A DNA stretch of 64,000 nucleotides from Mariannaea sp. PMI_226 (lineage: Eukaryota; Ascomycota; Sordariomycetes; Hypocreales; Nectriaceae), in NCBI GenBank assembly GCA_024336345.1, contig JANFOG010000008.1, forward strand, positions 186,001-250,000, written 5' to 3'. The stretch's first letter is position 1. Every line of letters starts with the position of its first letter. Of the stretch, positions 1 through 11,087 are shown one piece after another. The notes under the pieces are model-generated. The model made no database searches, was not told where the DNA came from, and was given only the letters and a program-made list of their open reading frames with translations. The position numbers were made by a program, and so were the translations under genes.

Positions 1-1220
1 GTATTATCCCGGCCAACATGCCCCCCTGGAGGCGCCCTACAGCTACTGGCGTCAAACGAAACTGGGATGTGGCCAATGAAGGAAGAAGAGTCTCCTACCG
101 AAAGAGACTCCCATGGTTCCGGAAAGCGAAGTGGGTCTTTATAGTAGCACCCATGAGGAGCATCAAAGAGAAGGACGGTCAAGACTGCTGGTCCAAACAA
201 GGCCTTTTCTAGGAGTGCATTGTTGGAGAGGCATGAGATCATCGTTGTTAGGACATCACGGGACGCAACGTAGTAGAGTCCCGTCGGTCAGAGAGATAGA
301 AAGCTTTAAAAAATGTACGGCTTCGTATGTGTGGTCGTGCATGACTTGATAGCAAACAGGGAAGAGAATTTACTCGCTTGCGCAGCTCTGACAGCCCACT
401 TCTAACTGACTTATGTTGTGTATTAGTGAGTAGCGTTCCCTGTCCTAGTTTGAGGCAGTTTTGGTATGATTGATTGGCAGAGAATCGTTAACATCTTGTG
501 AGTCTGGACTTTGTTGTCTAGATGATGGGCCGAGTTGCAACATCAGATGGATATTAGACTGAATCATGCTCACACAATAATTGTAGTTACCCGAGGATGA
601 ACGGAAGGCCAGGGAAGAAGGGAAATAGACTGGGTAAACAAAGTTGAGCACGGCACACGGACGACCTCGATCTCACTGTGCCAAGCATTCCCCCCACAAT
701 TGGTGGGAAGATTCCGGTTATGCCACACCGGAGGATCACTGCGAGTCCGAGACGATTAAGCTTAAGCGGACAACACGTTGAAGATATCAGCCGGCGAATT
801 TGTTTCAGCACGGAGGTTTTGTAGGTTCAACATACCTTTTAAATGATGTTTTGTGGTTCTTGTCAGCATTGCATGCCAAGAGCCTAGAAATAGCTCATCT
901 GGCGTGATCAGCTTTATCCTTCTCAGGTTTCTCGCCAACAGATCTTGGGCTCTTCGCCTTCCGTCCTTATTCCATGACCTCGGTTGTGATCAAAACCTCA
1001 GTTCATGTCTGCATTTTGTGGCTTTTTGTTGATTTGGTCCGACTCACAATGGCGGCGAGATGATCGTATAAATATGATGAGTATCCACGAAATCGGTGTG
1101 GCCAAAAATCAGACATTACGGCGGCTGACAGTACTATTCAGTCCCAAATACTTTTGTTTGATGCCTCGTTTCCATTTTCTATCAATATTAACCTTCTTCT
1201 AATTCTTTTAAACCATAAAA
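1..1220. other. Left intergenic stretch with no supported gene
   Basis: Several short open frames lie on both strands, but none has a recognisable domain, a convincing start context or intron signals that extend it. The last 200 bases are AT-rich and pyrimidine-rich, as expected for the promoter of the permease starting at 1221. Confidence 0.5.
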
Positions 1221-2924
1221 ATGAAAGAAGACCAACCTGGGAGCGCTGCAGCCAGCGTCAAAATTACGGAAACGGCAGAGGAGACCGTCTTTTCTGACAA
1301 GGGCTTGTCAGACGAGAGCCCTAGATGGGATAAGGCGGCTACAAAAAGACTGATTCGCAAGATTGACTTGGCTGTTGTGCCATTTGCAGCTTTACTTTAT
1401 CTCCTGTCGTTTCTAGACCGTACCAATATTGGGAATGCTCGTCTTGACACTATTGAGAAGGATCTTGGCATGACTGGCCTCAAGTACAACAATGTCTTGG
1501 CTATCTTCTTCCCGTTCTATGTACTAGCTGAGATTCCTTCCAATATGGGAATGAGAAGATTTAAGCCGTGGATCTGGATTCCTACCATGATGGTTGCCTG
1601 GGGTATCTGTTGCACGCTCATGGGGATTGTTCAGAACTACCATGGGCTACTGGCGGTTCGAGCCATTCTAGGGCTGACTGAAGGTGGCCTCTTCCCCGGT
1701 ATCTCATACTAGTGAGTGCGCAGTTTATTTTTTTTTCTTTCTGTCGTTTCTTTTTATTTTGGCGTTTTCTTCCACTTGGAATATTGGTAACCTTTCGACT
1801 ATCTGTAGCATTACGATGTGGTACCGTCGCCACGAATGCGGATTTCGGATGGCCGTTTTCTTCTCAGCGGCGACAGCTGCGGGTGCATTTGGCGGATTAC
1901 TTGCTCGTGGCATTATGGAGATGCGCGGAGTAGGAGGCCTCGCTGGCTGGAGATGGATTTTTATTATCGAGGGCCTTGCTACCACTGTAGTCGGTAAAAT
2001 GCCTAACAGCACCGTTGTCATCATGTTGACAGCATTGGCTAACCTCGATTCTAGCCGTCGCCTCATACAAGGTGATGAGCGACTATCCCGACCGAGCCAA
2101 ATTTATCAGCAAAGAGGAGCGTGACCACATTGTTGCTCGCCTTGAACTCGATAGATCCTCGCTCGCCGACGAATTTGACATGAAGTTCTTTTGGGACGCC
2201 ATGCGTGACTGGAAGATCTGGGTTCATATGTTCATGGCTGCTGGCACTTTCACTGGCGTATACTCATATTCGCTATTCCTGCCCACCATTATCCGAGATC
2301 TTGGATATACTAGCACAACTGCACAGCTTCTAAGCACACCGCCATATATTGTCGCCTGCCTGTTTTGTGTTGCGGCAGGTTGGTACGCGGACAGACTTGA
2401 ACAGCGTGGTATCTTCATGATCTTCTTCTGCGCCCTCGCGTATGTGCTTACAACCTCGACGAGCAATATGATTCATCAGGCTAATTTCATTTAGGGGCAT
2501 CGGGCTCATCTTACTAATGGCCGTGAAAACCGCTGCAGTGAGATATTTCGGGTGCTTTCTCCTCGCCGCGGGTCTCTTCCCCAGTGTCCCACAAGGGGTC
2601 GCTTGGAACAGCAACAATATCGGAGGTGCCATGAAACGAGGTGTCGGAATTGCGATGCAGGTGGGATTCGGCAACTTTGGAGGCACCATCGCGGCCTATC
2701 TTTTCTTGGTGAAAGATAGTCCTAGGTATTTCCCAGGATTCGGTACACTTCTAGGGCTACAGAGTATGGCATGCATTCTAGCCATATGGATGACCATTTA
2801 CTTGCGCCGCGAAAATGTTCGGAGAGATCGAATTCACAAGCCCCCAAGCGAGTATACCGAGTCTGAGAAGATTGCCGAAAGGGATCGCGGTGATGATGCC
2901 ACTTTCTTCCGCTTCACTGTTTAA
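1221..2924 (+). CDS. MFS anion:cation symporter, allantoate permease (Dal5/TNA1) family
   Basis: This is a plasma-membrane transporter of the fungal Dal5-like family, which takes up small organic anions such as allantoate, nicotinate, pantothenate or related vitamins in symport with protons. I join four exons: 1221-1711, 1809-1993, 2055-2439 and 2495-2924. Each join restores the frame and gives 496 residues, the usual size. Visible signatures are the first-helix segment LLYLLSFLDRTNIGNAR, the loop motif MWYRRHECGFR, the phrase MSDYPDRAKF in the central loop and KRGVGIAMQVGFGNFGG in the second half. About twelve hydrophobic segments alternate with charged loops. The substrate cannot be read from the sequence. 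The ATG at 1221 follows an A-rich leader. There is no neighbour on the same strand for 1 kb. Confidence 0.88.
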
Positions 2925-3932
2925 TGGTGGAACATTCTCGGATTAAAGGAAGGTAGATCATGTTGGGAAGTCAGTGGTGAGGATCGACGCCTTTGTTCAG
3001 CTGTAGGGAAAAGCGAAATGTGTGCTGCACAATTCAGATGATCCTCGTCTGCGAGGTATACATTATACTGGGGTCTATCTCAATCAAAATAAATTTCGGC
3101 TCCTCACAGCCCAGTCTCACCAGGATAAGATTCTACCTCAAGACTGAGTCTAGAGGTGATTATCAGGCATATTCGCTACCCTCATATGTTTTGTCAGCCT
3201 AGTACTCACCAGCACCACCTTTCAGCTGCCAACACTGTCATTCGAATTGGAGCCGACGCATCGTAACTGAGTTTCGCGATGAAAACAATCAAAGCTTTCT
3301 GTTACAAAGCTGCTAAACCCAACCCAACGGCCTTGTAATTAACTAAACCTGTACCCATGAACCCTGCTCTGAGGCAATCGGGATCAGATACCAATGGGTC
3401 GGTGTTGTGTTCGTCAAACTTGCTGATTGAACAACCAAAACGCATGATGGTAAGACCACTGGTATCGACTTAGCTTCAAATATTGATGGCATCTAGTGGT
3501 CGGCTCTTTATATGCTCGCCCTCCCAATACTGGCTGAAATGAGACGTACCCAGGCAGTTTTAGGAGGGCCGGGGGATGGTATATGTAATTTTCCCCCTTG
3601 CATTATATGAAAATACAGACACTCACACATCGTTGTCTACTGCACTCCAAGTTTATCGACTCAAAAATGAAATAGTAGCGCTGATTATTGAAGAGTGATC
3701 ACAGCGAACTCCGTTTCAACAATCCAGGCAGCATTCAATGATCCAAGCTAGATGAGAATAAAAGCGGCGCAGCGATCAGGCTGATCAAAAGGCTGACCGA
3801 GACGCTGCGCCCCAATCACGATCTTAACCCCACTTGAGAGCTCACATGCCGGGCCTCAACAATCTTTGCTTCATCCAAGTCATTGTGTCCTCATATTCAC
3901 AAATATCAAACAATTGTGTGTATTTAGTCAAG
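2925..3932. other. Intergenic region with a hairpin near its right end
   Basis: No supported gene. It holds the 3' end of the permease and the promoter of the hydrolase-ubiquitin gene. The notable structure is the inverted repeat at 3766-3811, listed separately. Confidence 0.5.
3766..3811. repeat. Inverted repeat (hairpin) in promoter of the hydrolase-ubiquitin gene
   Basis: GGCGCAGCG at 3766-3774 is repeated exactly in inverted orientation as CGCTGCGCC at 3803-3811. Just inside the left arm sits a second small palindrome, GATCAG-G-CTGATC. The structure lies about 120 bases before the ATG at 3933. It could be a regulatory palindrome or a relic of a small mobile element; nothing in the sequence decides between these. 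Confidence 0.5.
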
Positions 3933-6900
3933 ATGCCTTCGTGGGTGCGTGCACTCCTCTCAAAAAAGCCAAAAAAGCGAGAGTCTATAACTTCAGCCCA
4001 TGATGAGCGACCTAGCGACAGTGGGCCACCAAGAGCTGCGACCCACGGCTCCCAGACCATGGCTTCAGACGAACAGCAGCCATCGCCAGTCTTATCGCCA
4101 GTAGTTCCGAGTCCCGAAGATCTGAGACGAAAGGAGCGCGACATACAAGCTGGCGAGAAGGCGACTCCAAGGCCGTCAAACCTACCGCACCAATTCGAAC
4201 AAGAAAAACACGGTCTCTTCATTCTGTATCCAACTCCAGAACTATCTGTCGACCCTTCAACCATTAGTGTCGAGTATGCGCATCTCTTTTTCCTCATTCG
4301 TCGTTCTTGTTAAAATGACCTAACCAATCGCCAGTATCATTGCAATTCACGGGCTGAGGGGATCAGCAAGAAAAACATGGACTGAGATGGAGACTGGTTC
4401 CTTCTGGCTCGAGGATTTCCTACCAGAATCATTACCAAACTGCCGCATTATGACGTTTGGATATGACTCTGGTCTAGCATTTTCTCGATCTATCGCGGGG
4501 GTCGAAAATTTCTCAATCGATCTTCTAAACCGCCTGCGTGCGGTTCGCAGCGGGCCTGAGGTATTTGCATCCCATCACAACCATGGAGCCATCAGAAGCT
4601 TGTTCTAATATTTCTTCTTAGGCGCGCAGTCGACCAATCATTTTTATCGCACATAGTCTTGGAGGCATCGTTATCAAGAAGGTTTGCTTTACCAATCTTG
4701 GCGTTATCTCACGTCACTAATTACAGCCGTAGGCTCTTGTTATGGCCCATGAGAATTCACAAGACTTTGGGGCAATCCTAGACTCGACAAAGGGTATTGT
4801 TTTCATGGGAACGCCACATCGTGGATCAGACCTCATCCCATGGTCACTGATGCTGGCTAATGTCATTAACCATGTTCCACTCAGGAAGAAAATGCACAAG
4901 GCCCTGTTGCGCAACCTCAACTCGAATTCTGATATGTTGATGGAGATTTCTCGTCAATTTCTTCATAGAAGCAGCGGATTGAAGATCATGACCTTCACAG
5001 AGCAGCTAATCGAGCCACCTCTTCAAAGTCTTGTATGAACAAACGTATCAATCACCGTCTAGGTTTTTTTTACTAACATGCCTTCAGGTTGTCCCTGAAT
5101 ATTCTGCAATACTTGGGCTTCCAAACGAAAGAGTGTATCCTATGCATGCCCATCATCGCAACATGTGTCGGTTTGAGACTCGAGAGAGTCAAAACTTCCT
5201 CCTCGTTGAGGGAGCAATCAGGGAGCTTGTTTCTGGAAGTTTGCAAGTAAAATGTGAGTTTTTTTAAGAGTAACTAACTAAAGCCACTTAATACGGCATG
5301 CTAATTGGACTATACAGCAACTACCGTCACAACCACGATCAATACCGTGATCCCTGCGCATCACGAGCCAATATCACCAAATCCCATTTCACAATCTGCA
5401 GACTATATTGAAAGGACAACTGTAGGATTTAGTCATTCCGTCGTCACAGCACCTCTGCCCACAACGAAGGGACGTGGTGGAATTTTTGGAGCGAAGAGCG
5501 GCGTGAAAACGGCATTCACTCCACCTGGACCAGCGGCTCCAGCATCAACTGATCATGCAGAGGAGTTATCCAGGCTGGAAATGATCAAAGTTAGGATAAC
5601 TGGGTCATGGAGCAAGGATCGTTTCCCAGTCTCGCCATCAGGCGTACTGAGCCTTCCGTCAGATACTCGTCTCGCAGATCTCAGTGATCGACCTTTTAAG
5701 GCATTTGGTTACGAAGTCTCTAATACGTGGATAGACTCATCCACTACTCCTCTCGAAATTACAGACGGGATACCATGCTACGATGGTGCTCGAGGCTTCA
5801 GGATCAACAGGCGTCAAACTATTGCGTCCTTTTTAAGTCGTGCATTCCCAGATCCCATTGAGGCAAAGATAGACGCACCCGTCGTCAAGGGTGCACGGCA
5901 GCCCTTCACTGGCGGTTCTTCCAGCAGTGTTGTTCTTGGGCAACAGGGAAAAGCCAGCCTGAGGCTTTCCTTTCACAGAACTGTTAGAGTTCCCGAAGAC
6001 GGTACCTCCTACTATCTTCCCCCCGGCCTGGGGAGATTTCCTCTCTTTGATGTCCAACCTTTCAGCCATAAGCTTCCCGTATCTGTGGTAGCAAAGGGTG
6101 GCTTGTTCATGCCCATCTATAGTATGCTTGTCCTGATGAATGTCTTATATTCTCTTTAATTAAACTCTAACAATCGTTCACAGAAATGGAGGCCATGTGG
6201 ATTGGCTTCACTTGCGGTGAAAATGAGCAGTTCATTGTTCGACCCTTCGTGGGAGGCGTCAACGCTATATCGGGAGAATCCCCATCAGGAGATATGGGCT
6301 CATTGCTGCGATATATGAACAAACTTACACCGAAACAAGATTATCTTGTTCTTCCCGAGCAGAAGTGGCTCGATGGTATTGCCACCAGTCCTGGCGTTGT
6401 ACGACAATTTGTGGCGACATCAACTGCACCACCACGCCAAGCGGATGCTGTACATGGCAGTTTGGCGGCTGACCAAGAAAAAGACACAAAATATGTGCAA
6501 AAAGAATCTCGCAGTGGGCCAATTGGCAAATCTGTTGAATGGCAGGTCACTGGACAAGATGCCGTTGGCGGAGTGCAGCTGCAAATCATCCCCAAGCTCA
6601 AAGTCGCTCAATTCTTCGTGAGCAACAATAAAGACGTTGCAAAACCGTACCAAGCTTCTAGAAGCTTTATATCCAACAAGCCACTAGGTTTTGGCACGAC
6701 TCGAGAATTTGATTTGTTCCAGACGCCCGAAGAACTCGGGCTCCCAGCAGGCCAAGTCATTCATTTCAAGGACTTGTCAACCAAGCTTCCTCCTCGACAC
6801 AAAACCATCAAAGATCTAGTTGAAGAAAGTCCTGTACCACTTACCTCACAAGATCTCATTCACTTGGAAGGGGCCCTAAGTTCAATGAAAGGGATGGTAA

Positions 6901-8091
6901 TATACGTCAAAACACTAACTGGTAAAACACTTGAATTGACAGGAATGTGGTCTAATATGACAGTTTTTGACCTGAAGCATCACATATCCTTACAGGAGGG
7001 TATTCCACCTGATCAACAACGCCTCATTTTTGCAGGGAAGCAGTTGGAAGAGGGTTTGTTTCTTCTCCACTCACTCTATTTTTGAGCATCTTGCTAATAT
7101 CTCGTCTAGAGCTTACACTTTCTCAATACAATATTCAAAAGGTATCATATGACTTCTGCTGTTGCAAAAATGAACTCTGTACTGACCAGAGAGCAGGAAT
7201 CAACACTGCACTTGGTTCTAAGGTTGAGAGGTGGCGGTGTTGTCTATCCATCCTTCATTTACAAGGGGGAATTATTCAAAGTCACCAAGGATTGTCCAAG
7301 CGTTGGGGCCCTTCAGCAGTATATATTTCTAACAATGGGCATTCCGGTCAAAGATCAGCTCATAACTTTGAATGGTCAAGTTGTCAGAGACAGTATGTTG
7401 GCCCCATTTCTGACGTCAATTTCGAAAATGCGGAATCTGAAGCTTGGAATTCGCCCTTTGCTGATTTTTATCTCATCTGATAGGGGACATGACTTACGGA
7501 GTTAAAGATCCTTACCACGTCACAATTATTGACAGTGATCGAGTTGATGAGCTCAGCCTGGGCGCGGGCGGCTCAATTATCCAACATATCGAACCTGACA
7601 CCAGCGAATCACGTAGTTGGGACATGGCGAATTCTAAGATCATCCACTTGCATCTCATCGATGCAGAGACTTTTGCAAATGTCACCGGTCTACCCCCACC
7701 CAGCTCGCCTATCACGGCTGAGACATATTCCTCAATGGGACTTCCCTTTTTTCATCTGTGGCGGGATGAATCCAAGGCTCCTGGCATTGCAGGGCAATGG
7801 GACCAGTTGATGGGTTTAGAGGACTCGGCAAGCGGCAGAGTTGCTCCAGGGCCTAGTAGATCCAAGTTACCGCAGATGGGGTGGCTGAAGTCCGGGGCTT
7901 GGGGCAAGCTAGAAGAAGATATTGTCGATGAAGGCGAAGATACTGATGGAAATGAAGACGTACAGCAACTTGCAGAAGATACAGGTGCCGTGTCAGGGAA
8001 ACGGTTCGAATTTCCTCTAGTTCTTTTGGATCCAGACGATACTTTCAGTCACATCAAGAATCCAGCGGAGGACCCGGATATTTACTCGTGA
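3933..8091 (+). CDS. SERAC1/SesB-like alpha/beta hydrolase fused to a ubiquitin domain and a further beta-grasp-like domain
   Basis: Ten exons (3933-4273, 4335-4560, 4622-4681, 4733-5032, 5088-5253, 5318-6121, 6184-7053, 7110-7141, 7197-7392, 7484-8091) close exactly to 1200 residues. After a Ser/Pro-rich leader, residues about 114-350 form a DUF676/SERAC1-type lipase-like fold: [15 protein letters not shown], nucleophile Ser201 in AHSLGG, GTPHRGS at 235-241 and likely catalytic His332. This fold is the SesB-type effector domain of some fungal NLR proteins. Residues about 633-770 form a fungal domain with GGVNAISGE and [16 protein letters not shown]. Residues 870-946 are a ubiquitin domain closing in LRLRGG. 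Residues from 947 look like a second beta-grasp, then an acidic tail. No NACHT, NB-ARC or repeat region is present. An in-frame upstream start at 3834 is less likely because 3933 has the better context. Confidence 0.85.
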
Positions 8092-8422
8092 AGTCATATA
8101 GTGTGCTATGTACTGTTTCTCCAGGCAGACGGATTTGGACAAATCTATTTCAATATATCTTTATTTTATACAGTGACTTTTCAATCAGTGCGGCTAAAGT
8201 CATTCCCTGTCACAGACACAAATGACAAAATCAAGATTAAGAAATACAGTCAATCCAAAAATCAGTAGACCATCCACACCCACACGCGGCTGCACAGTTA
8301 ATACTACCGTCTTCAAAATACATCTTTACAAATTTTGGTATAGGCAGACGACTCCCTTGTGAAAAAGTATAGAATAGTAAACACCCAATCCTTGATATAG
8401 TTCCCCATCATTTGGAGCTCCT
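8092..8422. other. Convergent 3' intergenic spacer
   Basis: No coding potential seen. It separates the 3' ends of the hydrolase-ubiquitin gene and the F-box gene, and is AT-rich as expected for two facing polyadenylation regions. Confidence 0.5.
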
Positions 8423-9742
8423 TCACGACACCATTTTTTGCAAAACATCAAACATCATTGCGTCATAAATCATACAAATGACTCCTACCGGCTGCAAAAT
8501 CTTCCCTGCCTGCTTGAAGTTCGTGGTAAATACTACTTTGAGCCTAGGAAGCCGATTCTGATATATTGCTGTTGCAAGTATAGGAAATAATTTGTCAAGG
8601 CCAGGGAGGCCAGTTGAGATTGCAAGTACGCGCACCGATGGTGGCAACGCGTTTGCAAGCCTGCACGCACTTTCGTGGTTTAACTTCTCCCCGTCTGTGT
8701 CGAAGTCGCCGGGATGAAGGATTATAGTCTCAAGGACAGTAAAGTCAGCAAAGGAATTAAAATGGGCTTTCCAGAAGTCACCGCCAATATTGTACTGACG
8801 GAACCCATAATGCCTGCCCATGGAGATGTCGAGATATCGCAGAGTATGCCTGCGGGTTCTCAAGATTTTTTCCAGGATATCGCGCCTCACCTCACCACCC
8901 GTCCGATCGAAGATAGTCATTGAGGAGTCATATGCGAATGTCTCAAGTATCGGGCAGGCATTGATGAGATTTCTTAGACTTTTAGCGCTTAGAACACAGT
9001 CCCGAATGAATAAGGCGTGCAGTTTGGTTAACGAATACCCAAGAAAAGGAATATTCGTACACATCCTCACTTCGAGTGTTTCAAGGTTCGGTGTGGCCGC
9101 AAGTAAGTTCGCGTCCATAGCGAAGTCGAAGCCATCATGAGTCTCCAAAAATCCAACGGCCATCTTTTTGACTGACCCTAATTTGTGACTGGTTCCCAGA
9201 AGCCGCCCGACATCCCAGCAGTGCCACTGCTTGAAGGAAAGGGCTGTGATGTTTGGCAAATGTGCGAGAAGAATGTCCATAATGCAGTTGAGCTGCATCG
9301 GCAGGGAGCCAGCCCAATTTTCTGGCAGCTCAAGCCCAATCCGCTGGGCAGCGGCCTCTAGCTCTGCAAGCTCCTCCTCGCCTCCCTCCAAGACCGGCTT
9401 TGCCATCACCCATCGTGAATATTCGCCGTGTCCTAGCCATTCTGTGCCCGACTGATGATTGTCAAGCCACTGAACGCTTCTGGCAATGGATGGATGAGCA
9501 GCGATAGTGCGCGTCAAGCGTGCCAAGCACTTTGCACGGGGGTGGTGATATAAGAACGGGGTGGCAGCATCGTGCAAGCGTTTACACGTTAAAACAAGCC
9601 GGTGTAAGTCATGATTGTGAGCATCTGTGCCCTCACCGCTATAAGAAGGCCAGCCCGTATCAGACACGCAGTGGTCGCATAAGAAGAAACATATTCGGAA
9701 AAGAATCTCGTTTGGGAGCTGCAAGAGGCCACCGACACACAT
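8423..9742 (-). CDS. F-box protein
   Basis: The 439-residue protein begins with a short F-box, LQLPNEILFRICFFL, followed by a conserved second half (LHRLVLTCKRLHDAATPFLYHH). F-box proteins are substrate receptors of SCF ubiquitin ligases and bind Skp1 through this motif. The rest is a leucine-rich, irregular LRR-like array with segments such as LETLEVRMC and LHALFIRDC, as in many fungal F-box/LRR proteins that read unknown substrates. I start at the ATG at 9742, because the longer frame to 9799 adds only a poly-Phe stretch encoded by a pyrimidine tract. That tract ends in CAG directly before the ATG and looks like a splice acceptor, so a 5' exon may exist. It converges on the hydrolase-ubiquitin gene. 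Confidence 0.75.
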   Translation of the reverse strand: MCVGGLLQLPNEILFRICFFLCDHCVSDTGWPSYSGEGTDAHNHDLHRLVLTCKRLHDAATPFLYHHPRAKCLARLTRTIAAHPSIARSVQWLDNHQSGTEWLGHGEYSRWVMAKPVLEGGEEELAELEAAAQRIGLELPENWAGSLPMQLNCIMDILLAHLPNITALSFKQWHCWDVGRLLGTSHKLGSVKKMAVGFLETHDGFDFAMDANLLAATPNLETLEVRMCTNIPFLGYSLTKLHALFIRDCVLSAKSLRNLINACPILETFAYDSSMTIFDRTGGEVRRDILEKILRTRRHTLRYLDISMGRHYGFRQYNIGGDFWKAHFNSFADFTVLETIILHPGDFDTDGEKLNHESACRLANALPPSVRVLAISTGLPGLDKLFPILATAIYQNRLPRLKVVFTTNFKQAGKILQPVGVICMIYDAMMFDVLQKMVS

Positions 9743-10186
9743 GCTGAAGAAGAAAAAAAAAATGGGAATAAAAAGAAAGAGTAAGGTACTGTGCCCCAAG
9801 GTACCTATTTATCAACAACTTCTTTAACAGCAGACGTGGCCTGATATGGGGTGAATTTGAGTAATCACTGGCACGAGAGTACGAACCATGTACGAACCGT
9901 TTTGGTCTTGTGTTGGATGAGGAAGTCGACTAACTAACTGCACGGTGAATCATCGCATGTTGAGCAGAAAATAACAAATGGGCGAGAAGAAAGAGAAAAA
10001 AATACAAGAATAAGACCAAGATGCTACAGAAAATAATTTCTTAGAGAGAAGAGTAAATATACAAGAAAAGTTGAGCAAGTAGACGGAAAATTTCGAGAAT
10101 ATAGGGACTTGATATGTAATTTGCTGATTGACCGGCTGCTGGTACTAGAATACAATAGAAAATAACCATCGGAACAGTTTGACAGC
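9743..10186. other. Intergenic stretch between the F-box and CHY zinc-finger genes
   Basis: AT-rich, with no supported coding sequence. It holds the F-box promoter region and the CHY gene's 3' region. Confidence 0.45.
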
Positions 10187-10543
10187 CTACATTTCGAAAT
10201 ATAGGTCATAATGCCTCGCACACCCCGGATTAAACTGCGCGTCGCACTCAGGACAGCAATTCCCACTGGCCAGATACTGGGCCACGGTAAGCTCAGACCG
10301 GCAATTACCACATAGGACTGCCTTCGTGTCGCGCTCTTCCTTTAGCCATGTTTCTGGCGGATGGCCAGCTAACACCTCATGGCAGCTGATGCAAGCATAG
10401 TACAGCCTGCAACATTTGTGCCGGATAGCAATAATGTCAAGGTCGGAATGCCAATGAACACACTGCGTCCGCGGACTGACTTCAAGCCCGTGAATCGCGG
10501 GCGGGGTTGGTGGTAATTGAGTCGTGGTCTTTGGTCTGGACAT
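10187..10543 (-). CDS. HOT13: CHY-type zinc-finger protein (HOT13-like)
   Basis: A single exon encodes 118 residues that are almost entirely a CHY zinc finger. It opens with IHGLEVSPRTQCVHWHSDLD, followed by CCRLYYACISCHE, then VLCGNCRSELT, CCPECDAQFNPGC and the closing HYDLYFE. The paired Cys and His residues match the zinc ligands of the family. In yeast the stand-alone form, Hot13, acts in the mitochondrial intermembrane space and supports Mia40-dependent oxidative import. In larger proteins the same domain precedes the RING of RCHY1/Pirh2 ubiquitin ligases; no RING is present here. The Hot13 assignment rests on size and domain architecture. The ATG at 10543 is the first in frame. Confidence 0.82.
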   Translation of the reverse strand: MSRPKTTTQLPPTPPAIHGLEVSPRTQCVHWHSDLDIIAIRHKCCRLYYACISCHEVLAGHPPETWLKEERDTKAVLCGNCRSELTVAQYLASGNCCPECDAQFNPGCARHYDLYFEM

Positions 10544-11087
10544 GGGATTTTTGCCTCTTCTGCTGGTTTCGGAAGCTTGCGGAACTGGTTCGAGGTGAGA
10601 GTTCTCGGGTTCAGGAGCTTGAGTCCCTCGGTTGGGTATTACAAATTTAATGACGGTACAGATTATATCTCAGATAGTTGTGTACCAACCTGCAAGGATT
10701 GGATTGAGGTCCACGCAAAAAGCTGGAGAAAAATTAGCTGCTTACCCCACCGCGGAGGAAGCCATTGGTGATGGATCGATCTGATCTTATTAAGCCTAAA
10801 ATCCGTACTCGGAAACCCTTGGTGACCCCCCCAACTTTGGCAATTTTGCACGAAACAAAAGATAAAAAATAAGGCAAATACGCAGTTATCCGAGTGGTAT
10901 TACGATTGCACAACTTTGTTGTGAGGTAATTCATGTGCCCAAAACAGGGTAGGCTGGCCACCAGAGCTGCCTGAGTCCACACACGTCATCGGGCTAGGAA
11001 TGAACTGAACATTTTCATATACAAACGGGCTGATACAAAAAAAAATCGACTTTAACTTGAACTAAAAACTCCAGTCTACCCGGACTT
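10544..11087. other. Intergenic stretch
   Basis: No gene is supported. The open frames seen here are short, lack domains and are not extended by splice signals. Confidence 0.45.

Noticed and set aside
6894..7226. Ubiquitin segment considered as an assembly chimera with the polyubiquitin gene
   Set aside because: The domain has many substitutions, its own introns, and is in frame with unrelated domains on both sides; a recent misjoin would be near-identical to ubiquitin.
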